64,000 nt of DNA from Alkalilimnicola sp. S0819 (GTDB lineage Bacteria > Pseudomonadota > Gammaproteobacteria > Nitrococcales > WHIW01), in assembly GCF_009295635.1 (NCBI RefSeq), contig NZ_WHIW01000002.1, forward strand, positions 1 through 64,000, given 5' to 3'. The notes under the pieces were generated by a model that worked only from the letters and a program-made list of their open reading frames with translations, had not been told where the DNA came from and searched no databases. Below are positions 33,201 through 37,650 of this stretch, one piece after another. Position 1 is the first letter of the stretch. Each line of letters begins with the position of its first letter. A program made the position numbers and the translations under genes.

Positions 33201-35916
33201 AGCGGCACAGGCGGTCCGGACCGCGCCGGCTTCGGAGCCGCCAAACGAGCCGCCAAACGAGCCGCTGAAGGAGCCGCTGAAGGAACCGCTGAAGGAGCCG
33301 TCCGTCGCGTCGGAGGTGGCCCCGCGCCCGACTGGCTCCACGCCGACGGGCGCCGTGGCGATCATCGGTGCCTCGGGCCGTTACCCCCGGGCGGCGGACC
33401 TGCAGGCCTACTGGGAGAACCTGCAGGCCGGGCGTGACTGCATCAGCGAGGTGCCGCTCCAGCGCTGGGATATCGCCCGCCATTACCACCCGGACCCCCA
33501 GCAGCCGAACGCCTCTTACTGCAAGTGGATGGGTTACATCGACGAGGTGGAGCTGTTCGATCCGCGGTTCTTCAATATCACGCCCCGCGAGGCGGAGTTG
33601 ATGGACCCCCAGCAACGCCTGTTCCTGGAGCATGCCTGGCATGCGCTGGAGGATGCGGCCCTGGACCCCCGCCGGCTGGCCGGCAACCAGTGCGGCGTGT
33701 TCGTTGGCAGCGGGCCCAGCGGTTACGCCGATCGGGTGGCCGAGCGCAATGCCTACAGCCTGCTGGGCAGCTCCGGTTCCATCCTCGCGGCCCGCATCGC
33801 CCATCTGCTGGACCTGCAGGGGCCCTGCATCTCCCTGGACACGGCCTGCTCCAGCTCCCTGGTGGCCATTGCCGAGGCCTGCAACAGTCTGCTGCTCGGC
33901 GACAGCGACCTGGCACTGGCCGGTGGCGCCTGTGTGCTGATCGGCCCGTCCATGTTCATCGATACCGCCAAGGTGGGCATGCTCTCGGCGCAGGGTCGCT
34001 GCTACAGCTTCGATGAGCGCGCCAACGGGTTCGTGCCGGGTGAGGGGGTGGGGGTCCTGCTGCTCAAGCGCCTGGAGGATGCCGAGCGGGACGGCGACCC
34101 CATACGCGCGGTGATCCGCGGCTGGGGCGTGAACCAGGACGGCAAGACCAACGGTATCACCGCCCCCAACCCCCAGGCTCAAACCCGCTTGCTGCGCAAG
34201 GTCTACCGGCGTTTCGACATAGACCCGGCGAGCATCGGCCTGGTGGAGACCCACGGCACCGGCACGCCCCTGGGCGACCCTATCGAGATCGAGGGCCTGC
34301 GGGATGCCTTCGCGGATGATCCCAGGCGCGATGCCTGCGCCCTGGGTTCGGTGAAGAGCAATGTGGGGCATCTGCTGGCCGCGGCGGGCGTGGCCGGTGC
34401 CAGCAAGGCCATGTTGGCGCTGGAACAGGCCGAACTGCCGCCCAGCATCAACTTCCAGCGGCTGAACCCGCATATCCGCCTGGACGACACGCCCTTCTAC
34501 CTGAACACCGAAGCCCGTCCCTGGCCGGCCCCGGCCGATGGCCTGCGTCGGGCGGCGGTGAGCTCCTTCGGCTTCAGCGGCACCAACGCCCATCTGGTGC
34601 TCGAAGAGTACCCGCGGGCCGAACCCGCGGCCGAAGGCGCGGGCCCCTGGCTGTTCACTCTCTCGGCCCGGGACGAGGACCGCCTGCAGGCCGCGGCCGA
34701 GGCCATGGAGCGCCATGTGGTGGCCAGGCCGCAACTGAACCTGGCAGCGCTCGCTTACACCCTGCAGGTGGCGCGCAGCGACATGGAGGCCCGTCTGGCC
34801 TTCGTCTACCACGACCGCGAGAGCCTGTTGCGCGCCCTGGGGGCGGCAGTGGCCGGTCAGGCCCTCGGTCATCTCCATCGCGGCCAGCGGGACGAGGCCG
34901 CCGTGGCCCTGTTCGAATCGGACCCCGACGCCCGGGCCCTGCCGGAGAAATGGTTGCGCGCGGGCAGTGCCGAGAGCCTGGAGCGGCTGGCGGGGCTGTG
35001 GGTGCGCGGCCTGAGCGTGGACTGGGCCGCTCTGCTGCCCCGTGGGCATCGCCTGCGTCTGCCGGGTTACTGCTTCGCCCGCGAGCGCCACTGGGTGGAG
35101 GAATCCCCCGTACAGACCGCGCCCGCCCCCCAAGCCCCGGCTCAGAGCCTGGTCAGCCGTCGCCCGCGGGGCGATGAGAGCTGGCGGCGAGCCTGGCCCC
35201 ATGCTGGCGCGCGCTTGCTCAGCGGGCTTTTCCTGCCGGAGCTGGCCCGAGTCATGGCGGAACAGGCCCTGGGGCGACCGCTGCGGGCCATGAAGCATCT
35301 GGTCTGGGGCGCGCCCCTGCCCGCCGGGGATGAGCCGCCGGCCTTCGAGCTGGTATCCGGCGCCGACCAGGAGGGCGAGTACTTCCATGTGCGAATCCGC
35401 GGTGCCGAGCAGTCACCCTGCCTGCTGGGGGAGATTATCGCGGAGGATGCGCTGCCGGCCTGGCCGCCGGCCCTGGCGCCCGACAGTTTCCGTGGCGAGG
35501 ATCTGACCACCGCCCATGAACGTTTCGCTGCGGGTCTGGATGCCCGGGATGGCGAGCTCCCCGGGGCGCTGCGGGTGTCCGACGTCTATCGTCGCGACGG
35601 GGAACTGCTGGCCCGGCTGGAGGGCTGCGACAAGGAGGCGCTGGCACCGGCGCTGCTGGAGCGGCTGTGGCGCCTGCTGGCCTTCCGCGAGGGCGGCGAG
35701 CCGCGCTTCCCCTACGCCATCGAGGCCTTGCGCCTGGGGGATCAGCTCCCCGAGACCCGGCTGGCGCGGCTCTGGCAGCCGGCGGAAGGCGGCCCGCCGA
35801 GCCTGGCCCTGTACACGCCCGCCGGCGAACCCTGCCTGTTGCTGCAGGGGGTGCTGACCCGGGAGGCCGGGGAACTGGACGAATTGCGCATCGACGATGA
35901 GGTGGAGCTGGGATGA
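15229..35916 (+). CDS. Trans-AT polyketide synthase, modules 1-6 (6895 residues)
   Basis: This giant enzyme holds six ketosynthases and no AT domains. Domain order: KS1-DH-KR-ACP | KS2-branching-like-ACP | KS3-KR-ACP | KS4-(Ser-less ACP insert)-cMT-ACP | KS5-crotonase-crotonase-ACP-ACP | KS6-degenerate DH. The ACP for module 6 is on the next PKS, on the other side of the monooxygenase gene. Active-site cysteines are at residues 174, 1630, 2643, 3661, 4837 and 6207. The ATG at 15229 shares a base with the AT-ER stop; the frame is open further upstream but that part is the AT-ER gene in another frame. It builds the glutarimide head and first half of the chain. Details are given per module below. 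Confidence 0.95.
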   Translation: MSSREPIAIIGLGLRLPRADTLDQFWAHLRAGRSLITEVSPRRWDARSLRGDPRQGQKTNSIWGGFLEDADAFDAPFFNVSPREASWMDPQQRYALEMAWKAIEDAGYAASALAGSRTGVYMGVCHWDYAELIEKQLAEVDAYTPTGIAFSVIANRISHHFDLRGPSITNDTACAASLTSVYEAVRALQAGECDAALAGGVNLCWSPNHFVAFSKAGMLSRDGASKAFDERADGYVRGEGGAMLLLKPLSAARADGDPIHAVIRGIGVNHGGRTSSLTVTNPDAQAALIAGVYREAGVGPADIDYIEAHGPGTPLGDPIEIRGLKQAFAELHAEAGSAPVAERCGVGSVKTNLGHLEGAAGVAGIAKVLAALGREELPGNVDFREQNRLIDLQGSDFRIQAGNSPWPRQGDRPRRAGVSSFGFGGSNAHVLLEEGPLPEAAQPDGEPVLLPLSARDEPALAAMAQALLAFLKQPPADLSISDLAYTLQLGREAMTSRLAVIAADAETLGAALGAWLAGESHPALCRAEEAPAEDEALSRAAERWLHGETPDWASLWQGRSPRRMHAPGYVFMRQRYWIDTALAGKDSAAVPHPLLHRNVSGFQGPRYLTRLSGDEFYWAEHRVDGRQVLPGVVYLEMARAALQLADGLDEPPPVAFENVVWTRPILAGEGPVSIALSLRILDEQRVAYTIGTPGKDPSQPAASTNGQGVLSRGDNGELPARLDLAALREATPNELEVAECYARLRASGMEHGPGFQVISRIRRGESGVLARLKLGRPLQPSLARLPLQPMLLDAAIQAWIGHDDATPEQAAVPFACRHIQVRGPCEPVMWAWVRPAAGATADASLRRLDIDLCDKAGEVRVAFRDLSLRAMAAERAATPQEEEGELRLLGGEWQERALGAPAAIKRDTTVVLAGFPVELAEALGRKTGHAVLSLPMDEGDDAERARRWFEALHGQLAETLRERSARRRQWLVLAPGALPAALTAPLAALFKTAAMENPRLEGAVLRLAGEPEVDRLAAIIAAEHGRDDAFAELYYEADDRRRVWRPLAVSEAQAEAPKLDPEAVYWITGGLGGLGQHFARWLIARGGKRILLSGRREQPDEAAQANLEALRALGAEVHYRRCDLSRREAVDELVAWIPAELGPLKGVIHAAGNLDDGLIFNKDPATLAAVLAPKLAGTLHLDEATAELELDFLLLCSSIAAVFGNVGQADYAAANAFLGAYAEQREALRREGARHGRTIAVAWPLWAEGGMGVDEAAREALRQRFGTHPLPTERGLRVLDQLLAGSHGGNRTVLYGEPARMDELLADYGRGWAPAAAPAPSDNAANDAALRARALDYLKELLAGAAQLDAARIKPNRKLEEYGLDSILIVEMTTQLEQELGSLSKTLFFEYVDLNGVADHLIAEHREALLAALGEEDTAEPEPEPESTAAPLSRESEPVAWTRSDERPEGTAAADQDHDIAIVGLSLRVAKAADQQAFWDLLSQGLHGFEAYPADRWNHEALLHPERDVLGKTVVRTGAFLDGVDEFDPRYFRISQYEAELMSPEVRLFLQSSVEAFEDAGYSREYMQRRYGGDVAVIVGSMTNEYDLFGFQNMLMRGALASGSYTGTVPNMVSYYYGFTGPSYFLDTMCSAAATCVHEAVHMLRAGRCRMALAGGVSLLLHPQKLIATSQEHFTSKTADVIRGYGLGADGTILGEGVGALVLKTLREAERDGDHIYGVIKGTGVSNAGVRNGFTVPNPAQQADAIERALSDGGVDPRSIGYLEGHGSGTSLGDPIEIKALTRAWSKYTEERQFCPIGTVKSNIAHLLGASGLAGIAKVLMQLKHGQLAPSLHAETLNPNIPFEQTPFYVQRELAPWPRLRDERGAELPRRAGVTSIGAGGMNSHIIIEEHIRNAPGAPARGPELLVFSAMNEARLRLLLERFQHWLRDNSAESLSDIAWTLQVGRNELPCRLALVVVDGQALAQALADFLATGAPPAGGWYTRNILERDPEESPEQLREDTAARRLDRVARAWTDGLAIDWDALNAGRAPHRLSLPAYPFERVRCWYQEYPDAPSVVNPLGSSLKLHPLIGANRSDLRGLRYDTAIHLNEVLDYVYGHARRQHLLALAPVEACAALARIAGLQGPLSLQDLRVHGDPDWARISRLEATMDPAPAGGWQLSLATVNEAHERQPYAEAQLREGAPFLPALDLPALRAGAAERLEGEAVYAELARLELDFKPYLEVLACVHRLADGGLLCELAATHPRQDFYKRNLQLPPAALAAAQQALHLLTGEGACPVAALDALRLHGGDIVALALRPAADGAHELSWLGADGAVLARLEGLRLAGQGARPEPGGAPVVAATSEADEQERLALELRALAADMLKFPAEELSLRESFQDLGFDSISLTRLANEISADYGLDLSPAVFFEAEHLSALSQHLMSRHGAAPRPSPSPAAPRHTPAGEAGTPRSVPLARETGAPSRVSRPGSASPGSDADDDAVAIIGMAARFPGSADVDSFFEHLLAAHDLIGDLPLARYGPEYRARIAAADFVPRGGFLDDIDRFDAEFFRVSPVEAERMDPQQRLLLETAWRALEDSGYRAEELPRDTGVFVGVSSLDYADLLRAHGVPRDGYAATGNSLAMVANRLSHYFDLHGPSQSLDTACSSSLVALLRAADAVRAGRCGAALVGGVNLALSLEGFLGPRQAGMLSPGGRCRSFGQGADGYVRGEGVAALLLKPLAQARREGDRILGVLRGGAENHGGRAGSLTAPSTRAQAELVQAAMAGTDPASIGYLEAHGTGTALGDPVELNGLRQAYQELGLDASAAPIPLGSVKSNIGHLEAAAGLAGVIKVLLAMRQGELPASLHCQPPNPHLELGDGPFELLHARRPWPRRLDAAGRELPRRAGVSSFGFGGANAHVVLEEPPEAHRARRQPLPPRRFADTRFWLPGVLPGADRESSESAVEVSETVVLNPVWRQQPLRPQGSAMPRRLVLACELEQWPRASAEVRVLGVPRRTGDMAQRYTEAAAWLLEILQGELRDADRSPLLLQLLVPLGDERQLYSGLAALLETAAAENPHLAVQLIELDTPGFTGELDALLAEEARGARASHVRYREGRWVRHWVDAPVPASQRSPWRAGGVVLISGGMGALGRELARDIARGTPGCVLVLAGSGALDGQRAELIDELRALGATAGYRQLDIADPAAVDALVKEILEVHGGLHAVVHCAGTLRDGYLPYKRRADLDAVLAPKVAGAMALLQACQGIELDRFVLYSSLAGAVGNPGQADYAAANGFLDALAEHRGAPLLSVNWPLWRDGGMGVDAATEQALYRRMGQRPLSSAQGLEALRRLMSGNARRAAVIAGEPAAIRAFFASAGRAEAPEYKEQSAAPAAERDALRAPCIARLRELFARVSGTPAERIAVDAELSDYGIDSLMIVRLNEALGEHVGALPKTLFFEHRTLGAVADYLLDAHAAACRRWLGVTEIAAAPSAGEALATPAPFAGTQDAAEPIAVIGMSGRYPGAADLQQFWRQLACGEDAIGEVPAERWPLEGFFEPDPDAAVAGGKSYSRWGGFLDGFADFDPRLFKIAPRDCAAMDPQERLFLMSAWEACEDAGYSRTRLAARHGARVGVYAGVTKNGWALHGPFTSAEGARVRPRASFASVANRVSHVLGLRGPSVPVDTMCSSSLTAVHQACEQLRAGECELALAGGVNLYLHPAEYVDLCASRMLASDGRCKSFGLGGDGFVPGEGVGCLLLKPLSRALADGDRIHALIRGSAVNHGGRSNGYTVPNPGAQRDVVSRALARAGVRADQLSYVEAHGTGTALGDPIELRGLSEAFAAHTEQRGFCALGSVKSVIGHLEAAAGIAGLSKVILQMQHRQLLPTLHAARPNPDLDLEASPFVLQRQLAPWRGERLLAGVSSFGAGGANAHLIVEAWPQEQHAGTPEPEAGLQVVPLSARDPARLRAYAERLLAFLEEGVDAPALAADLPARLRAYLAQLLSVSAEDIDPAEPFENYGVELAQRWRLRGWLQRHYGLEADEASFGPLATLDQLFTELGREGSVARPAAGLADIAYTLQVGREPMEARLGIEAATREELAQGLRDFLAGRLDRPGLHVAVRDAADAVDPLLEDDELRELAQGWLAKGQAGKVLRLWVRGLTIDWEALSHRAAPRIVSLPCYPFAKERYWLPERAGEHGVARALEHAATVAGRDDLLAGEAELESRLAVLLRPLLEQLPAKLPDSGERWREAARALLDAHPRQPGLTLDAAWADWADYKRRRQAAGASLAQITLAETTLRELPALLCGERAASAVMFPAGSMNLVEGVYKDNAVATRFNAALAAAAVAFVAQRARALGRPLRILEIGAGTGGTTEVLLDALAEQRGQIAEYRYTDVSRAFLIHAERHYADRAPGLTTALFDVERPLDGQAVEPGGYDLVIAANVLHATADMARTLSVVGETLAPGGLLLINETSRPSLFTHVTFGLLEGWWRFTDPQRRIPGTPSLNAESWRALLEETGLRWQAVSPEAERALGQQIIAATAPAGRAGPATPVARPDVRTQAAATPRPAVTASVPVGAASAGLRESLLRALGETLNVAPSAIDLTQSFADYGLDSILGAELVHRLRESLGIELSHTRLFDFSNVLRLENLLAAEYPQLTGDRPGEEKREEQGAAQAHPRPPREETVASARSAPPQPAPAREPIAIVGASGRFAGAAGLDELWEHLRAGRDLVESVSRFDLSPFYRDAPPDSYGRHGSFLEGIDRFDPVFFGISGLEAKYMDPQQRLFLEEAWKTLENAGHAGADMQGRRCGVFVGCSAGDYQELFREQPPGQAFWGNTSSLIPARIAYHLDLKGPAIAVDTACSSSLVAVHLACQSLWNGESELALAGGVFVQCTPRFYRYANQARMLSPSGRCAAFGEGADGIVPGEAVAAVLLRPLSQALADGDTIHGLIVASGINQDGATNGITAPSAASQERLIRQVYEDFRIDPTGIGLVEAHGTGTVLGDPIEHEALSRAFAGWTDQRGYCALGSIKANIGHATTAAGAAGLVKLLLAMKHRTLPPAIHVGAGNPAIDFDQGAFYLNRQARFWEAPAQGPRRAAISSFGFSGTNAHLVLEEGPERPRHDLSAPASLFVLSARTEAQLREQAERLRACLQASPEAEAADVAHTLMVGRRHFAHRLAVVAVGLADLAGQLGSWLNGDADNAVAVAALDELPAAEDPAAEQASGALIEALRRGEHDWRSGLCQLAERYLRGESVPYQRLLPDARRIPLPGYPFAATSCWVGEPPEAAPRPMAPTQAAAAEEPITPSVGRSPGRVRLTDPATPASPPASSAPGKVRLAPLGREVRREVALHRAEPVEGVRSLTLHGDWSAEAQMRLEDELAQAALDETVRVLLLRAVDPWTPQAGVAVSSAARHCALPVVLCLPAGAEGAGLDFALGADFLLLAEEAHYGGAQAEPGVVPDPARALLSDGQRYTGAALRAAGGDLRVLPATELDAAAQRLAAQIAEAPRLALTELKRHMRHGGPLAVDTRAERERLRAIASQPAATPAGPGRAVPLASPVVELEAFEDGVVLLRMLEREHKNTFTPAFMAGLQEAFALIRSRPDFKVVVLTGFDAYFACGGTRSGLRELQRGDSRFTDLKIYNLPLECELPVIGAMQGHAIGAGWSLGMFCDLSLFSAESVYHSNYLWYGFTPGAGATLIFPSRFGDELGREVLFSAREYKGRELAARAPELMVHPSAEVLPRALAMAHALAGRPREELLAHKAALAAPLQARLEGVFAGELAMHQRTFVDNPRVMARIEQAFGAEPPAAATAAPVAADRAGLRQSLVASLAEELMIAPGEIRDAASFLELGLDSILALTWIRRLNAELEIELPATAVYAHPTVGALVDHVSGLRPALPAAEAQTPAAPEQPPEPATVPPGASRGGQGLRSLRPRLVASLAEELMIAPEEIRDGASFLELGLDSILALTWIRRLNAELEIELPATAVYAHPTVGALLAQVATLLPRDPEPPARWEAAQAVRTAPASEPPNEPPNEPLKEPLKEPLKEPSVASEVAPRPTGSTPTGAVAIIGASGRYPRAADLQAYWENLQAGRDCISEVPLQRWDIARHYHPDPQQPNASYCKWMGYIDEVELFDPRFFNITPREAELMDPQQRLFLEHAWHALEDAALDPRRLAGNQCGVFVGSGPSGYADRVAERNAYSLLGSSGSILAARIAHLLDLQGPCISLDTACSSSLVAIAEACNSLLLGDSDLALAGGACVLIGPSMFIDTAKVGMLSAQGRCYSFDERANGFVPGEGVGVLLLKRLEDAERDGDPIRAVIRGWGVNQDGKTNGITAPNPQAQTRLLRKVYRRFDIDPASIGLVETHGTGTPLGDPIEIEGLRDAFADDPRRDACALGSVKSNVGHLLAAAGVAGASKAMLALEQAELPPSINFQRLNPHIRLDDTPFYLNTEARPWPAPADGLRRAAVSSFGFSGTNAHLVLEEYPRAEPAAEGAGPWLFTLSARDEDRLQAAAEAMERHVVARPQLNLAALAYTLQVARSDMEARLAFVYHDRESLLRALGAAVAGQALGHLHRGQRDEAAVALFESDPDARALPEKWLRAGSAESLERLAGLWVRGLSVDWAALLPRGHRLRLPGYCFARERHWVEESPVQTAPAPQAPAQSLVSRRPRGDESWRRAWPHAGARLLSGLFLPELARVMAEQALGRPLRAMKHLVWGAPLPAGDEPPAFELVSGADQEGEYFHVRIRGAEQSPCLLGEIIAEDALPAWPPALAPDSFRGEDLTTAHERFAAGLDARDGELPGALRVSDVYRRDGELLARLEGCDKEALAPALLERLWRLLAFREGGEPRFPYAIEALRLGDQLPETRLARLWQPAEGGPPSLALYTPAGEPCLLLQGVLTREAGELDELRIDDEVELG
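15238..19445 (+). other. PKS module 1: KS-DH-KR-ACP
   Basis: KS1 (residues ~5-433) has DTACAAS with Cys174, HGPGT in place of HGTGT (His kept) and NLGHLE. DH1 has HRVDGRQVLP (His621) and LLDAAIQ (Asp793), so it is probably active. KR1 begins near residue 1064 (ITGGLGGLG) and contains LDD, which predicts a B-type hydroxyl before dehydration. ACP1 carries Ser1366 (YGLDSI). It should extend malonamyl to an unsaturated five-carbon amide, the substrate required for glutarimide closure. Confidence 0.88.
19603..22500 (+). other. PKS module 2: KS - DH-like branching (B) domain - ACP
   Basis: KS2 (residues ~1459-1890) has Cys1630 in DTMCSAA, GHGSGT, and SNIAHLLG where others have IGHLE. Residues ~2068-2325 start like a DH (HPLIGANRSDL) but the HxxxGxxxxP motif reads HARRQHLLAL and the DxxxQ site is gone. 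ACP2 has Ser2384 (LGFDSIS). No KR or MT is present. This KS-X-ACP layout directly after KS-DH-KR-ACP matches the vinylogous-Michael branching modules of rhizoxin and of glutarimide synthases. The product expected is the glutarimide ring on the growing chain. Confidence 0.75.
22657..25590 (+). other. PKS module 3: KS-KR-ACP
   Basis: KS3 has a canonical DTACSSS (Cys2643), HGTGT and IGHLE. There is no DH; a structural half plus catalytic KR follows (ISGGMGALG near residue 3119, GQADYAAAN). The LRD motif retains the Asp associated with B-type stereochemistry. ACP3 carries Ser3410 (YGIDSL). It should leave a hydroxyl at the beta position. Confidence 0.85.
25684..29120 (+). other. PKS module 4: KS - Ser-less ACP insert - C-methyltransferase - ACP
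   Basis: KS4 is intact (Cys3661 in DTMCSSS, HGTGT, IGHLE). Residues ~3963-4035 of the post-KS linker are an ACP-like insert whose DS pair is replaced by EL (YGVEL, position 3997). The methyltransferase (~4245-4510) has the SAM loop LEIGAGTGG near residue 4339. ACP4 has Ser4589. No KR is present, so an alpha-methyl beta-keto unit is expected. Confidence 0.85.
29248..33180 (+). other. PKS module 5: KS - two crotonase domains - tandem ACPs (beta-branching type)
   Basis: KS5 has Cys4837 (DTACSSS) and HGTGT. Residues ~5314-5517 form a degenerate enoyl-CoA hydratase-like domain. Residues ~5531-5780 form a second, PksI/ECH2-like crotonase (NTFTPAFMAGL, YFACGGT, QGHAIGAGWSLG). Two nearly identical ACPs follow with Ser5831 and Ser5940, each with Trp six residues after the Ser (DSILALTW), the flag of beta-branching ACPs. 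A methyl or exomethylene beta-branch is inferred; the HMG-synthase partner is not in the window. Confidence 0.75.
33235..33300 (+). repeat. 12-bp tandem repeat encoding a Glu-Pro linker
   Basis: Five to six copies of a 12-bp unit encode EPPN twice and EPLK three times before a last EP. The repeat forms the linker between ACP5b and KS6. Such direct repeats can change copy number by slippage. Confidence 0.85.
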
Positions 35917-37650
35917 GCGATTTCAGGGTAGCCATCATAGGCGGCGGACCCACCGGCCTGGGGGTGGGGCGCGAGCTCGCCGAGGGCGGCATCGATTTCG
36001 ACCTCTACGAGGCCGAGGCCGATTTCGGCGGTGTCTGGAACAGCGAGGCCGCCTGCGGCCGAACCTACCGCTCCCTGCACCTGATCTCGCCCAAGTTCAA
36101 CACCCAGGTGGCGGATTTCCCCATGCCGGAGGCGTATCCGCCGTACCCCCATCATCGCCTGATGCTGCGCTATCTGCGTGACTACGCCCGGGCCTTCGGC
36201 CTCTACGAGCGGGCCTTCTTCAATGCCCGGGTGGAGCGGCTGGAACCCCGCGGCGAGCAGTGGCTGCTGCGCACCCAGCACGGCGAGGAGCGCCGCTATG
36301 CCCTGGTGGTGGTCTGCAACGGCCTGCAGCGGGTGCCCCGTTATCCGGATCCGGCCTATCCCGGGCACTTCTCGGGCGAGAGCCTGCACAGTCGGGATTA
36401 CCGCAGCGCCGAGCAGCTGCGTGACAAGCGGGTGCTGGTGATCGGCGGTGGCAATTCCGGCTGCGACATCGCGGTGGATGCGGTGCACCAGGCCGAGGCG
36501 GTGTTCCACAGCACCCGCCGGGGCTACTACTATCAGCCGAAATTCATCGACGGCAAACCCACGCCCCAGTGGATGATGGAGCTGGGCAGCAAGTTCGCCA
36601 GCAAGCAGGAGACCCTGGCCTATATCGAGCAGGTATTCAGCCTGGCCGGTTACAATGGCGCCGCTTACGGCCTGCCGCGCCCGGACTACCCCCTGGATGC
36701 CGCCCACCCGGTGATGAACTCGCTGATCCTCCACCACATCGGCCACGGCGACGTCACCCCCAAGGGCGATGTGGCCGCCTTCGAGGGGCAGACGGTGCAC
36801 TTTGCCGACGGCTCCCGGGAGCGGATCGACACCGTGATCTACGCCACCGGCTATGACCGGGAGTTCCCCTTCCTGGACGATGAGCTGCTGGAGTGGAAAT
36901 CGGGCATTCCGGATCTGTTCCTGCACTCCACGCCGCGCAACCATGACAACCTGCTGTTCATGGGCTTCATCAACGCCGCCGGCGGGTTGGGGGACGGGCT
37001 GAAGACCCAGGGGCAGTTCGTGCTGGACTACGCCCGGGCGCTGGCCGCCCGCTCCCCGGGGCTGGCCGCCTTTCTCGCTGCCAAGCGCATTGATCAACCG
37101 GATCTGGGCCAGGATTACTTCGTGCGCTCGCAGCGGCACCTGTTCGAGGCGGATCTGTGGAAGCTGCTGGCGCAGATGCGCCGCTACCGGGACATGCTGA
37201 ACCAGGACGCGCCCGCCGGGGAGGTCGCGGCACGATGAACGATCTGGCCGAGCGCATGCGTCGATTGCTGGAGGCCGAGCTCATCGAGCGGGCTCGTGCC
37301 CGGCTGGACGCCCATGCGCCGCCCGCGGCACAGGCCGCGTCAGGCGCCGCCGAACCCGCAGCAACGGCCGAACCGGTGGCGGAGAGTGCCGCGGTGTCGG
37401 CCACGGAACAGGGCTTGCGGGCGGATGTGCTGCGCATCGCCGCCGACGCGCTGCGCATTCCCGAGCAGCGCCTGGACCCGGGGGAGAACCTTGCCAACTA
37501 CGGTGTGGATTCCATCGCCATCACTGAGGTCATGGCCCAGCTGTCACGCTATTTCGGCATCTCGGTGGCGCCCACCACCTTCTTCGAGGCCCGCCATCTG
37601 GATGATCTGAGCCGTATTCTGTATCAGCGCCATGAGGCGGCCATCGAGGC
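33349..37650 (+). other. PKS module 6, split across two genes with an intervening monooxygenase (KS-DH* | FMO | ACP)
   Basis: KS6 is intact (Cys6207, HGTGT, NVGHLL) but ends the first PKS with a DH-fold segment (residues ~6648-6895) lacking both DH motifs. The matching ACP opens the second PKS (Ser93 there, YGVDSI). The FMO gene sits exactly between. This split KS-DH*/FMO/ACP arrangement is the pattern I recall for oxygen-inserting (Baeyer-Villiger) trans-AT modules such as that served by OocK in oocydin synthesis. An ester or masked alcohol would be placed in the chain. Confidence 0.7.
35913..37238 (+). CDS. Flavin monooxygenase, Baeyer-Villiger-type, trans-acting on PKS module 6
   Basis: A 441-residue class B flavoprotein monooxygenase. 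FAD loop IGGGPTGLG is at the N-terminus, the FMO fingerprint FSGESLHSRDY (FxGxxxHxxxY) lies near residue 151, the NADPH loop VIGGGNSGCD near residue 178, and the ATGYD motif near residue 310. It should oxygenate an ACP-bound beta-keto intermediate by O2/NADPH. ATGA overlaps at both ends place it between the two PKS genes, in the middle of a split module, which strongly suggests it works on that module. N- or S-oxidation of another substrate is the alternative. Confidence 0.88.
   Translation: MSDFRVAIIGGGPTGLGVGRELAEGGIDFDLYEAEADFGGVWNSEAACGRTYRSLHLISPKFNTQVADFPMPEAYPPYPHHRLMLRYLRDYARAFGLYERAFFNARVERLEPRGEQWLLRTQHGEERRYALVVVCNGLQRVPRYPDPAYPGHFSGESLHSRDYRSAEQLRDKRVLVIGGGNSGCDIAVDAVHQAEAVFHSTRRGYYYQPKFIDGKPTPQWMMELGSKFASKQETLAYIEQVFSLAGYNGAAYGLPRPDYPLDAAHPVMNSLILHHIGHGDVTPKGDVAAFEGQTVHFADGSRERIDTVIYATGYDREFPFLDDELLEWKSGIPDLFLHSTPRNHDNLLFMGFINAAGGLGDGLKTQGQFVLDYARALAARSPGLAAFLAAKRIDQPDLGQDYFVRSQRHLFEADLWKLLAQMRRYRDMLNQDAPAGEVAAR

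Noticed and set aside
25078-35388. A 3436-residue open frame on the minus strand opposite PKS modules 3-6
   Set aside because: It is the complement of well-conserved PKS sequence in very GC-rich DNA, where stop codons are rare. It shows no family motif and low-complexity Gly/Arg/His composition.
37157-37234. In-frame upstream extension of the second PKS
   Set aside because: These 26 codons lie within the monooxygenase gene and have no domain content; the ATGA overlap at 37235 is the natural start.
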